A stretch of 64,000 nt of DNA, from contig CABRNK010000012.1 in NCBI GenBank assembly GCA_902472305.1, positions 1-64,000 on the forward strand. The letters run 5' to 3'. The notes beneath the pieces are model-generated. The model had not been told where the DNA came from and ran no database searches. It worked only from the letters and a program-made list of their open reading frames with translations. Each line of letters begins with the position of its first letter. Within the stretch, counting starts at the first letter, position 1. Source of the stretch: Hominenteromicrobium sp900549945. Lineage in GTDB: Bacteria > Bacillota > Clostridia > Oscillospirales > Acutalibacteraceae. This document shows, one piece after another, positions 55,767 to 64,000 of the stretch. The position numbers and the translations under genes were made by a program.

Positions 55767-56654
55767 ATGAAGATCAAGAGATCCAGACAGGATATTGTCA
55801 TCGACGTTCTGATCGGCGTCGTGATGGCGGCGGTGGTCTTTGCCACGCTGTACCCCTTTTATCTGGCGATGGTGCTCTCGCTCAACGAGGGGCTGGACGC
55901 ACAGAGCGGCGGCATCTATTTTTGGCCGCGGCGGTTCACACTGGAGAATTACACCTCCCTCTTTAAGGATGATTCCTGGCTGCGCGCGTTCTTCGTCACG
56001 CTTTCAAGAACGGTGATCGGCACCTTCTTCACCGTGACGTTCACGGCCATCGTTTCCTACGGCCTTTCGCATAAGGAGCTCATCTTCCGCAAATTCTATT
56101 TCGGCCTATTCATTTTCGCCATGTATTTTTCCGGGGGCGTCATCCCGTATTACCTGACGCTGAAGAACCTGCACCTGCTCAATAATTTTGCGGTGTACAT
56201 CATTCCGGGATGCCTGAGCCTGTTTTACGTGCTGGTCGCGACCTCTTTCTTTCAGGATATACCCGGCGAGCTTGCGGAATCGGCCCGGCTGGACGGCGCC
56301 GGAGAGCTGACGATCTTTTTCAGGCTGATCGTGCCCATCTCGATGCCGCTGCTGGCGACGGTGGCGATCTTCACCTCGGTGGGGCACTGGAATAGCTGGT
56401 ACGAAAGCGCGTTCTTCGTACAGGACAAGAGCCTGCGGACGATGGCCTATTTGATGATGGCCGTCATCAACCAGAGCAGCAGCAAAAACCTCAGCGGCGT
56501 CAGCGCCCAAATGGCGGCGTCGAGCAGTTCGACCACAACGCTTTCCATCCAGCTTGCAGCGATGATGATCTCCGTTCTGCCCATCCTGTGCGTGTACCCG
56601 TTCTTCCAGCGGTATTTCGTCACGGGCCTGACGGTGGGCGCGGTAAAATCGTAA
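55767..56654 (+). CDS. ABC sugar transporter permease (LplC/YtcP-like)
   Basis: This 295-residue partner permease has six membrane helices, the EAA loop E-S-A-R-L-D-G-A-G-E-L-T-I-F-F-R-L-I-V-P near 183, and the family ending L-P-I-L-C-V-Y-P-F-F-Q-R-Y-F-V-T-G. It follows the first permease by 14 bases with GGAGGGGAG as ribosome site. Confidence 0.93.
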   Translation: MKIKRSRQDIVIDVLIGVVMAAVVFATLYPFYLAMVLSLNEGLDAQSGGIYFWPRRFTLENYTSLFKDDSWLRAFFVTLSRTVIGTFFTVTFTAIVSYGLSHKELIFRKFYFGLFIFAMYFSGGVIPYYLTLKNLHLLNNFAVYIIPGCLSLFYVLVATSFFQDIPGELAESARLDGAGELTIFFRLIVPISMPLLATVAIFTSVGHWNSWYESAFFVQDKSLRTMAYLMMAVINQSSSKNLSGVSAQMAASSSSTTTLSIQLAAMMISVLPILCVYPFFQRYFVTGLTVGAVKS

Positions 56655-56719
56655 GCGCGGCGCCGTCCGAAGGCGGCCCTGCACAATAAAAACATACAAT
56701 TCAAGAGAGGATGACAAAC

Positions 56720-58309
56720 ATGAAAAAGCGCAGTACACGTTTTGCGGCATTGTTCCTGATTCTGGCGATGCTTGCCGCGGCCCTCGCCGGCTGCGGGGAC
56801 GGCGGCTCCGGCAGCGCCGAGAGCGGCGGTGAAGGCTCCGCCGCGTCGGGCGGCAGCGCCGAAGGCGGCGGGGAGGCGGCCGAGCCTGTGGAGCTGACCG
56901 TGTTCCTCAACCACACGTGGTACTCCACGGAAAGCTACACCGGCATTATCCCCGAGGAAATCACAAAGGCCACCGGCGTGACCCTGAACCCCACGAAGGC
57001 GATGGATTCGCAGCAGCTCGGCATGATGATCGCCTCCGGCGACCTGCCCGATTTGGTTTTTACGAGCGATCTGATGGACAAGCTCTCCAGCCCCTCGCTC
57101 TGCTACTCGTATAACGAGCTGATCGAAGAATACGGCGTAGACTGGGACGTGACGAGCATCCAGCAGCAGAACGCCAAGGCGTTTTCCTCCGACGACAATT
57201 ACTACTGCGTGCTGTCGCACTTTGCATCGAATGAGGATTGGGCGAAAACAAAATCCGTCCCGATGGTGGCCTCTGTGATCTATCGGGCGGATATTCTGGA
57301 GGCGCTTGGAAATCCGGAAGTCAATACGCTGGACGATCTGCTGGCGGTATACCAGCAGGTTAAGGACGCGTATCCCGATATGATCCCGCTGAATTTCAGC
57401 ACCGATACGTGGACGCTGGACCCGTTCAAGACGTGGAACGGCTGCACGCTGCAGCGGTTCACGATCCATGACGACGGCAGTGTGGAGATCACGGCGGCGA
57501 CGGAGCCCTACAAGGACTACCTGCGCTTCTGCAATGAAATGTATCGCAGGGGCTTTTTCTCCGCCGATAACTTCTCGTGGGCCGGCGATGAGGAAAAGGC
57601 GCAGTTCAACAGCGGCAACGCCTTCTCCACCGTGCAGAATACGCAGAACAGCATCAATTCCTTTACCGACCTGAATTCAAATCCCGATGTGCACCTGATG
57701 GAGATGATGCCCCTTTCGGACGACCCGATCGTCAATTCCGAGCTGGGCTGGTGCGGCACCTTTATCACAAAGAGCAACGAGCATCCGGAGGAATCCATCC
57801 GCTTCATGCAGTACCTGTTCAGCGAGGAGGGGCAGAAGCTCAGCCAGTGGGGCCGCGAAGGCACCGAATATATTTTGGACGAGGACGGCCTGCCGCAGTT
57901 CAGCGAAGAATGGAACCAGTCTATCGAGGACGGCACGAACAGCGACATCTACAACACAAACTTCTACTTCGGCGGCTCGAAGATTCTGGAGGCCGAGGGG
58001 CGCTGCGCGGTTCTGCCGGATGAGATTCAGCCGGTTTACGACGCGATCCGGGAGAGCTTCACCAATGACCCGTGGTACGTGTATGCGGAACCGAAGGACG
58101 CCGACGGCGATATGAAAGTGATCGACGACAAGCTGCAGGATCTGATCAAGAACAGCGATGCGAAGATCATCCTTTCCGAGAGCGACGAGGAATTCGAGCA
58201 GAACTACGCGGATTTCCAGAACCAGATCAAGCAGATCGGCGGCGACGAGCTCGCGGCCTTCATGGAGCCCCGTCTGCAGGAGGCCATGAAGCTTTACGGT
58301 GCGGAATGA
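56720..58309 (+). CDS. Extracellular solute-binding lipoprotein (family 1 type)
   Basis: This 529-residue lipoprotein has a signal peptide with A-A-L-A-G-C-G near residue 23 and a Gly/Ser/Ala/Glu-rich linker to about 55. A large two-lobe binding domain of the LipO/YtcQ type follows, containing E-I-T-K-A-T-G-V-T, S-G-D-L-P-D-L-V-F and W-C-G-T-F-I-T-K. It should capture the oligosaccharide for the two permeases. ATG 56720 is preferred over 56711, which directly touches the AGAGAGG site. No ATPase is encoded nearby. Confidence 0.92.
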   Translation: MKKRSTRFAALFLILAMLAAALAGCGDGGSGSAESGGEGSAASGGSAEGGGEAAEPVELTVFLNHTWYSTESYTGIIPEEITKATGVTLNPTKAMDSQQLGMMIASGDLPDLVFTSDLMDKLSSPSLCYSYNELIEEYGVDWDVTSIQQQNAKAFSSDDNYYCVLSHFASNEDWAKTKSVPMVASVIYRADILEALGNPEVNTLDDLLAVYQQVKDAYPDMIPLNFSTDTWTLDPFKTWNGCTLQRFTIHDDGSVEITAATEPYKDYLRFCNEMYRRGFFSADNFSWAGDEEKAQFNSGNAFSTVQNTQNSINSFTDLNSNPDVHLMEMMPLSDDPIVNSELGWCGTFITKSNEHPEESIRFMQYLFSEEGQKLSQWGREGTEYILDEDGLPQFSEEWNQSIEDGTNSDIYNTNFYFGGSKILEAEGRCAVLPDEIQPVYDAIRESFTNDPWYVYAEPKDADGDMKVIDDKLQDLIKNSDAKIILSESDEEFEQNYADFQNQIKQIGGDELAAFMEPRLQEAMKLYGAE

Positions 58310-58327
58310 GCCGCGGCGGAGGGCAGG

Positions 58328-59278
58328 ATGCAAAAGACATATTTGGGCATGGATCTCGGCGGCACGAAGCTCCTGATCGGCGAGCTGAGCGAAAGCGGGG
58401 AGATCCTCCGCGCGCGCCGGTACCCCACCGGCTACAGCACCCAGCAGGAGACCGTGGAGGGGCTTTTGCGAAGCCTTGAGGATTACCGGCGGCAGGCGGG
58501 GTTTGTCGGAAAGCCGGCGGCTGCCGGCGTGGGGCTGGTCGGCACTTCAGACCACAAGAACGGCGTCTGGTGCTCGCTGAGTCACCTGCCGGGGGACAAT
58601 ATCCCGCTGGCGGCCATGCTGGAGGAGCGGCTCGGCGTGCCCGCCGCCATCGACAACGATGTGCGCAGCGCCGCCACGGCGGAGCTTCTGCTGGGCTGGG
58701 GGCGCAAAAGCCGGGACTTCATCTACCTGAACGTGGGCACCGGGCTGGCGGCGGGCTTCGTCACCGGCGGGCACATCATCCGCGGTGCGCGGAACATGGC
58801 CGGCGAGGTGGGCCACACCGTTATGGATCTGCACAGCGCGGATGCCTGCGGCTGCGGCCGGCTGGGCTGCTGTGAGAACGTGGTTTCCGGCATGGGCTTT
58901 ACGTATCAGGCGAGAAGGCTCGCGCCGCAGTACCCGGAAACGCGGCTTCCGCTGCCGGCGCGCGGCGCGCGGGTGGATGTGGAGGCGCTGTTCCGGCTGG
59001 CAGAGGCGGGCGACCCGCTCTGCGTGCGCCTTGTGGAACAGGCGGTGCAGACGCTGAGCTGCCTGATTCTCAATCTGGTGCGCTTTACCGATCCGGACAC
59101 CTTTATTCTGGGCGGCGGGATCATCAAGAGCGGGTGGCTCATGGAGCGGCTGCGCCCCGTGCTCGAGAAGCAGTCCATCTTAAACGGGGTGGCGCTGGTG
59201 CAGTCCACGTTCGGCGCCGGAGAGGTCGGGCTGGTCGGCGCGGGCGCGCTCGCGATGGCCAGAGACAAAAACATGTGA
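58328..59278 (+). CDS. ROK-family sugar kinase
   Basis: This 316-residue protein has the ATP motif M-D-L-G-G-T-K-L-L-I-G at the N-terminus, N-D-V-R-S-A-A near 106, L-N-V-G-T-G-L-A-A-G near 137, and the ROK zinc motif (G-H-T-V, then C-G-C-G-R-L-G-C-C-E near 183). It lacks an N-terminal DNA-binding domain, so it is a kinase (glucose, N-acetylglucosamine, mannosamine, allose type) rather than a repressor. It may phosphorylate the sugar released by the GH9 enzyme to give the SIS-protein substrate. Confidence 0.9.
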   Translation: MQKTYLGMDLGGTKLLIGELSESGEILRARRYPTGYSTQQETVEGLLRSLEDYRRQAGFVGKPAAAGVGLVGTSDHKNGVWCSLSHLPGDNIPLAAMLEERLGVPAAIDNDVRSAATAELLLGWGRKSRDFIYLNVGTGLAAGFVTGGHIIRGARNMAGEVGHTVMDLHSADACGCGRLGCCENVVSGMGFTYQARRLAPQYPETRLPLPARGARVDVEALFRLAEAGDPLCVRLVEQAVQTLSCLILNLVRFTDPDTFILGGGIIKSGWLMERLRPVLEKQSILNGVALVQSTFGAGEVGLVGAGALAMARDKNM

Positions 59279-59344
59279 GAGCGGGCGGCCCGGGGCGCGG
59301 CTTTGGAGCCGCCTGCCCGTATATTCAGAAAGGAGTGGGGAAGG

Positions 59345-61714
59345 ATGCTGGAATCCTTTCGCAAGGAATTGAGGGAGAGCGGGTACATCCACCGCCCGCT
59401 GCCGCTGCACGAGGAGCGTTCGCTGGAGGCGGAGCTCTGGCAAAAGCCGGTGGCGGCGGAAAAGCCCCTGTGGACGGCGGGCGGCCCCTATGCGCCGCGG
59501 CATGACGGCATCGGCGGCATGAGTTTGCCCGAGGCGGGCAGAGACGGCGGCCCCGCCCTGCGGGTGACGGCGCCCACGGCGCATGAGATCCACAGCTACG
59601 ACCTGCCGGAGGGGAAGCAGCCGCGCTACAACGCGCAGCTTATTTTCGACGTCTCCGGCGAGGATTGGAGCGAATGGGGGCGGCTCGCCCTGTGGGTCAA
59701 GCCGGATTCGCCCGGAAGCCGTGCCGTGCACCTCGGCATCCACCTCGAGAACGACGGTGTGAAAAAGGTGCCGGACCGCTACGGCCGGGAGGGCTATCAT
59801 CTTGTGAACCTCGTCAACCATCGGTGGAACCATGTGCTGTGGGAATTCGCCTCTTTGCCGAAGGACAGGGTGACGAAGCTCTATTTCCAGATGGACGCCG
59901 ACGGCAGGGATACCGCGGCGGGGACGTACTTCCAGTTTGATTTCGACGGGATCGCCCTGCAAAAGCTGGACGAGCCGGAGCCGGAGCGCGGCTGGGCCTG
60001 CCGCCGCGGGCGCATTGCCTATTCCATGTCCGGGTATTACGCGCAGGGGAGAAAGAGCGCGGTGACCGATACGGGGGCGCAGAGCTTTGCGCTGCTGGAT
60101 GAAAGCGGCGCTGTGGTGCTGGAAAAGCCCGTGCAGATCGCCGAGGACGCCCGGGGCCGCTTCGGCGTGCTGGCGTTCACCGAGGCGGAGAAGCCCGGCC
60201 TCTACCGCCTCCGCTGCGGGGACGTCGAAACCGAGCTGTTTGAGATCGGCCCGCGGGTCATGGAGACCGCTGCGTGGAAGGTGCTGAACTTCATCTTCTG
60301 CGAGCGCTGCGGCTATCCGGTGCCCGGCAAACACGGCTGCTGCCATCTGGATGTGACCGCGCGGCACGGCGGTACGCTTCTGCCCTACGGCGGCGGCTGG
60401 CACGACGCGGGAGATATGTCCCAGCAGACCGTGCAGACGGCCGAGGTTGCGCAGGCGCTCTTCGAGCTGGCCGAGCAGGTGCGGGAGGACCCGCTGCTCT
60501 ACAACCGCCTGATGGAGGAGGCGCTCTGGGGCATCGAGCACACGCTCAAAACGCGGCTTGGCGACGGCTATCGCGCGAGCAGCGTCGGGCTCGGCCAGTG
60601 GACCGACGGCCGCATCGGCAACGGGGACGACGTGCCCGTGCGCGTGCACAAGCACGCCTACCAGAACTTCATCTGCGGTGCGATCGAGGCGCGGGCCGCC
60701 CGGGTGCTGCGGGACTACGACCCCGACCTCGCGTGGAAGTGCCTCGACGCCGCGAAGGAGGACCTGCGCTGGGCGGAGGCGCGCTACAGGGAAAAGGGCA
60801 TGGAGATCCCCGTCATGTGGGAGCACACGATGAATTCCGGCCCCTCGCAGTATTATGCGGCGGCCTGCTGGTGTGCCTCGGCTGTTTACGAGCTGTGCGG
60901 CGAGGCGGAGTTTTCCGAAATCGCGCGGCGCTATGCGGAAAAGCTCGTGGCCTGTCAGGAAACCGGCGCGCACGGCGTGCCGATGACCGGGTTCTTCTAC
61001 CGCGACGAGCGGCACAGGGAGATTGTGCACTTCACGCACCAGTCGCGCGACCATTCCTTCGTGCAGGCGCTTGAGGCGGCCTGCCGGGCGATGCCCGGCT
61101 GCCCGGACCGCCCGTGCTGGGAGGCGGCGATGCGGCGGCACGGCGAATATCTGAAGGTACTGTTCGACAGGGCCGCGCCCTATGGCATGCTGCCCGCCGG
61201 CATCTACTGCGAAAGCGAGCTGGAGGACCGCGAGACCTTCCCGCTGCTGCACTTGCAGGTGGATTTCGACGAGCAGCGCCCGCACTACAAAAAGCAGCTC
61301 GAGGCGGGCGTCCCGCTCGGGAACGGGTACTGCATCCGGATGTTCCCCGTATGGTTCTCGTTCCGCGGAAACGGCGCCGTCCATCTGGCTATGGGCAAAT
61401 CCGCTTCCATTCTGGGCCGCTATTTCGGGGACACGGCGCTCTTGGACATCGCCCGGGAGCAGCTCTACTGGGTATCGGGCAAGAACCCGTTCTGCCAGTC
61501 GCTGATCTACGGCGAGGGGCACCGCTACAGCCAGCAGTACGCGCACTTCCCCGGCGAGATGACCGGCGAAATGCCCGTGGGTATCGAGACGCTGGAGGAC
61601 GAGGACGTCCCCTACTGGCCCACCGGAAACAACGCCACCTACAAGGAGGTTTGGCTCACGCCCGCCGGCCGCTGGCTGGCCATTCTCGCGGACCTGTACG
61701 CGTCCGATACATAA
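59345..61714 (+). CDS. Glycoside hydrolase family 9 enzyme without signal peptide
   Basis: This 789-residue protein has an N-terminal beta-sandwich region (about 1-300). An alpha-barrel GH9 catalytic domain follows, with the hallmark G-G-G-W-H-D-A-G-D near 355 holding the catalytic base Asp pair. Near the end are Y-W-V-S-G-K-N-P-F and N-N-A-T-Y-K-E-V-W, the latter holding a likely acid Glu. No signal peptide is seen, so it should act in the cytoplasm on imported oligosaccharides. GH9 includes endoglucanases and exo-beta-glucosaminidases; a cytosolic exo-enzyme fits better here. GAAAGGAGTGGGG precedes ATG 59345. Confidence 0.87.
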   Translation: MLESFRKELRESGYIHRPLPLHEERSLEAELWQKPVAAEKPLWTAGGPYAPRHDGIGGMSLPEAGRDGGPALRVTAPTAHEIHSYDLPEGKQPRYNAQLIFDVSGEDWSEWGRLALWVKPDSPGSRAVHLGIHLENDGVKKVPDRYGREGYHLVNLVNHRWNHVLWEFASLPKDRVTKLYFQMDADGRDTAAGTYFQFDFDGIALQKLDEPEPERGWACRRGRIAYSMSGYYAQGRKSAVTDTGAQSFALLDESGAVVLEKPVQIAEDARGRFGVLAFTEAEKPGLYRLRCGDVETELFEIGPRVMETAAWKVLNFIFCERCGYPVPGKHGCCHLDVTARHGGTLLPYGGGWHDAGDMSQQTVQTAEVAQALFELAEQVREDPLLYNRLMEEALWGIEHTLKTRLGDGYRASSVGLGQWTDGRIGNGDDVPVRVHKHAYQNFICGAIEARAARVLRDYDPDLAWKCLDAAKEDLRWAEARYREKGMEIPVMWEHTMNSGPSQYYAAACWCASAVYELCGEAEFSEIARRYAEKLVACQETGAHGVPMTGFFYRDERHREIVHFTHQSRDHSFVQALEAACRAMPGCPDRPCWEAAMRRHGEYLKVLFDRAAPYGMLPAGIYCESELEDRETFPLLHLQVDFDEQRPHYKKQLEAGVPLGNGYCIRMFPVWFSFRGNGAVHLAMGKSASILGRYFGDTALLDIAREQLYWVSGKNPFCQSLIYGEGHRYSQQYAHFPGEMTGEMPVGIETLEDEDVPYWPTGNNATYKEVWLTPAGRWLAILADLYASDT

Positions 61715-61811
61715 AACGCGCTTGGCCTTTGCGGTGCGGTCCAAATCAAAGTGCCGGGCGCGCAGTATAAAACAGAATCCGAATCGATATGGAGCGACCG
61801 TGATCCGCTCA

Positions 61812-61848
61812 AACGCCGAATCTGTACACAGCAGGTTCGGCGTTTTTT
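61812..61848 (+). terminator. Terminator after the glycan operon
   Basis: AACGCCGAA (61812-61820) pairs with TTCGGCGTT (61836-61844), followed by TTTTAT. Confidence 0.85.
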
Positions 61849-61923
61849 ATCTCGGCTCATAAGGAGGGCGCGGCACAGGGGCGGAGTCTCCTGCGGTTCA
61901 CAAAGTATTTACAAAATTTGGTG

Positions 61924-61990
61924 TTGACATTTCCTGACCATTGCAGTATAGTATAGACAAGGGTTAGCACTCGAGAAGATAGAGTGCTAA
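61924..61990 (+). promoter_or_regulatory. Heat-shock promoter with CIRCE operator
   Basis: Perfect TTGACA (61924-61929), a 17-base spacer and TATAGT (61947-61952). Twelve bases later is a perfect CIRCE element, TTAGCACTC-N9-GAGTGCTAA (61964-61990), the HrcA binding site. Confidence 0.96.
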
Positions 61991-62009
61991 AACTGAAAGA
62001 GGTACAGGT

Positions 62010-63038
62010 ATGGAGCTGACAAACAGGAAACAGAATATACTTGCCTCGATTGTAAACGGATACATCCGCACGGGCGGGCCGGTCGGCTCGAAATCGATTG
62101 CTGAGGCGGCCGGGGCCTCTCCGGCCACGGTGCGCAACGAGATGGCGGAGCTCACGGAGCTGGGGCTTCTCGAGCAGCCGCACACCTCGGCGGGGCGGAT
62201 CCCCTCGGAGCGGGGGCTGCGCGAATACGTCGATAATCTGATGCCGGCGGAGCCGCTCTCGGACAACGACCGCCTAACGCTCGACGCGATGCTCGCAAAG
62301 AGCGCGTTCGACCCGGAGCGGCTGCCCGGCGGCGCGGCGCACACGCTGGCCTCTGTGACGCGCTGTCTCGCGGTAGCGAGCGCGCCGAGCGGCGTTTCGG
62401 CGAAAATCAAGGCCGTGCAGTTCGTGCAGACCAGCCGGCGCACAGCCATGCTGATCCTGATCAGCAGCGCGGGCACGATGAAAACGAAGGTGTTCCACTG
62501 TGACTTCGACCTATCAAACGAGATCATGCGCATCTTCTTCCGCGTGCTGAACGAGCGCGTCGTGGGGCGGCTCGTCACGGCGGTCAACCGGGCGTTCATC
62601 CAGAGCCTTGCGGTTTCGTTCAACGACCTCGCGCTCCTGATGTCGCCGGCATTGCTGGCGCTCTTGGAAACGGCGCAGGAAACCGTGAAGGCCGAGATGC
62701 ACGTGAGCGGGCAGATGAACCTGCTCTTTTACCCGGAGCTCGGGCCCGGCGGCGCGCGCCGCGTGATGGATTTCATCGAACGGCAGGACGAGGCTGCGGC
62801 GCTGCTGCTTTCGGGCAGGCCGGGCCGCGTGCAGATCCGCATCGGGCAGGAAAACGGACACAATGCGCTGGCGGCGGCCGCGGTCGTCTCGGCGCGGTAC
62901 AGCGTGAACGGCGCGGACGCCGGCGCGGTGGCGGTCATCGGCCCGCTGCGCATGCGTTACGCGCGCACGGCGGCACAGACCGCATACATCGCAGAGCGCG
63001 TCGGCGAGATGCTCACGCGGGTTCTGCGGGAAGAATAG
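62010..63038 (+). CDS. hrcA: Heat-inducible transcription repressor HrcA
   Basis: This 342-residue repressor binds CIRCE and is kept active by GroEL. It has an N-terminal winged helix (R-K-Q-N-I-L-A-S-I-V-N-G-Y-I, P-V-G-S-K-S-I-A-E, A-T-V-R-N-E-M-A-E-L-T-E-L-G-L-L-E, H-T-S-A-G-R-I-P) and a GAF-like C-terminal part. It lies directly behind its own operator and so is autoregulated. Confidence 0.96.
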   Translation: MELTNRKQNILASIVNGYIRTGGPVGSKSIAEAAGASPATVRNEMAELTELGLLEQPHTSAGRIPSERGLREYVDNLMPAEPLSDNDRLTLDAMLAKSAFDPERLPGGAAHTLASVTRCLAVASAPSGVSAKIKAVQFVQTSRRTAMLILISSAGTMKTKVFHCDFDLSNEIMRIFFRVLNERVVGRLVTAVNRAFIQSLAVSFNDLALLMSPALLALLETAQETVKAEMHVSGQMNLLFYPELGPGGARRVMDFIERQDEAAALLLSGRPGRVQIRIGQENGHNALAAAAVVSARYSVNGADAGAVAVIGPLRMRYARTAAQTAYIAERVGEMLTRVLREE

Positions 63039-63053
63039 AAAGGGGCGTTATTT

Positions 63054-63608
63054 ATGGCAGAGGAAACAAAGGCCTGTCCCGAAGAGGAGACAGAGAAGCA
63101 GACCGAGCCGGCCGCAAAGGCTGAGGATAAAAAGAAGAAGAAGGAAAAGGCGGAGAAGATCCCGAAGGCGGATTACGACCGCCTGCAGGCGGAGTTCGAC
63201 AGCCACAAGCAGCAGCACCTGCGCGTGCTCGCCGAATACGACAACTTCCGCAAGCGCTCGCAGAACGAGAAAAGCGGCGTGTACAACAACGCGATTTCCG
63301 ATGCGGTCAACGCGATTCTGCCGGTGGCCGACAACATCGACCGCGCGCTCGCGCAGGAGAATGCCTCCGCGGAGGATATGCGCAAGGGCGTCGAGATGAT
63401 CGCGAACCAGTTCAAGGCGTGCTTCGAGAAGCTCGGTATCGCGGAGATCGGCGCGGTCGGCGAATCGTTCGACCCGAATTTCCACAACGCGGTGTCGCAC
63501 ATTGAGGACGAGAGCCTCGGCGAAAACGTGATCGCGGCGGTGTTCCAGAAGGGCTACAAGCTCGGCGACAAGGTCGTGCGCCACGCGATGGTGCAGGTTG
63601 CAAACTGA
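63054..63608 (+). CDS. grpE: Nucleotide exchange factor GrpE
   Basis: This 184-residue cochaperone releases ADP from DnaK. The first 50 residues are charged and Lys/Glu-rich. A long coiled coil follows (about 50-110, with L-A-E-Y-D-N-F-R-K-R-S near 60), then the beta-wing domain with F-D-P-N-F-H-N-A-V and A-A-V-F-Q-K-G-Y-K-L-G-D-K-V-V-R-H-A-M-V-Q-V at the end. Normal length and position between hrcA and dnaK. Confidence 0.96.
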   Translation: MAEETKACPEEETEKQTEPAAKAEDKKKKKEKAEKIPKADYDRLQAEFDSHKQQHLRVLAEYDNFRKRSQNEKSGVYNNAISDAVNAILPVADNIDRALAQENASAEDMRKGVEMIANQFKACFEKLGIAEIGAVGESFDPNFHNAVSHIEDESLGENVIAAVFQKGYKLGDKVVRHAMVQVAN

Positions 63609-63715
63609 TCCGCACCGGTTCGGCAAATTCGCACTGTACGCCGGGAAGCCGGCGGGCAGCGGTTTATATTATCATTTGAAATCAAGTATTCTTTATTAAA
63701 AGGACGGTAATTATT

Positions 63716-64000
63716 ATGGCAAAGACAATTGGTATTGACCTCGGTACTACAAACTCGTGCGTCGCCGTGATCGAGGGCGGCGAGCCGGTCGTCATCGCTA
63801 ACGCGGAGGGCGCGAGAACGACGCCGTCTGTCGTCGCCTTCTCCAAGACGGGCGAGCGCATGGTCGGTCAGGTGGCAAAGCGCCAGGCGATCACGAACCC
63901 GGACAGAACGATTTCCTCCATTAAGCGCGAAATGGGCACCGACCACAAGGTGACGATCGACGGCAAGCACTATACCCCGCAGGAGATCTCCGCAATGACG
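63716..64000 (+). CDS. dnaK: Chaperone DnaK, N-terminal part (cut by window edge)
   Basis: The first 95 codons are present and open to the window end. The ATPase domain begins K-T-I-G-I-D-L-G-T-T-N-S-C-V-A and continues with T-P-S-V-V-A-F and G-Q-V-A-K-R-Q-A-I-T-N-P, all standard for DnaK/Hsp70. AAGGACGG precedes the ATG. It is the third gene of the CIRCE-controlled operon. The 107-base gap after grpE holds nothing recognisable. Confidence 0.97.
   Translation, partial: MAKTIGIDLGTTNSCVAVIEGGEPVVIANAEGARTTPSVVAFSKTGERMVGQVAKRQAITNPDRTISSIKREMGTDHKVTIDGKHYTPQEISAMT

Overview
The window is a chromosomal segment of a GC-rich, spore-forming member of the Clostridia, most likely a gut Oscillospirales-type organism (inference). 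The grounds are a cotJABC spore-coat operon, PolC-type DNA polymerase III, short-form HisG with HisZ, the Firmicutes order pyrH-frr-uppS-cdsA-dxr-rseP-ispG-polC, a CIRCE-controlled hrcA-grpE-dnaK operon, and many TTG starts. Nearly every intergenic region has recognisable TTGACA-N17-TATAAT-type promoters or intrinsic terminators.

Positions 1-2555 are the right end of a mobile element, visibly richer in A+T than the rest. It holds a small HTH protein typical of conjugative transposons, a 48-residue ORF behind a folded leader, and a TnpX-like large serine recombinase. The element ends inside cotJC, the manganese-catalase spore-coat gene, cutting it after about 135 codons. The rest of cotJC must lie left of the window. 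This resembles the excisable elements that interrupt sporulation genes in other endospore formers and is the most interesting feature here.

From 3.2 to 13.9 kb lie cotJB and cotJA, an XRE regulator with a repeat-built surface protein, a CDP-glycerol polymer locus (three glycerophosphotransferase-family proteins, one fused to a glycosyltransferase, plus TagD), TspO, a YbaK-type deacylase, an SGNH hydrolase and a frameshifted nucleotidyltransferase. From 13.9 to 18.7 kb, on the minus strand, are NfnAB-like electron-transfer subunits, an iron-dependent alcohol dehydrogenase and a lipoprotein. From 18.9 to 30.9 kb is the pyrH-to-polC operon with an AlkZ-like gene at its end. From 31.0 to 37.6 kb is a histidine operon, hisZ-G-D-C-B-(A::I fusion)-E, lacking hisH and hisF.

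From 37.6 to 46.4 kb come small metabolic genes, asparaginase, a BlaI-type repressor, rpsU, a YqeG phosphatase, an M24 peptidase, efp, an acidic zinc-ribbon protein, a sugar-phosphate transferase and a CAU tRNA. From 46.5 to 49.2 kb is a feoA-feoB fusion with a small Cys-rich partner, under a promoter overlapping a DtxR-like palindrome. From 49.3 to 61.7 kb is a glycan-uptake locus: a YesMN-type two-component system facing an operon of SIS protein, MATE transporter, two ABC permeases, a solute-binding lipoprotein, a ROK protein and a GH9 enzyme without a signal peptide. The window closes with hrcA, grpE and the start of dnaK.
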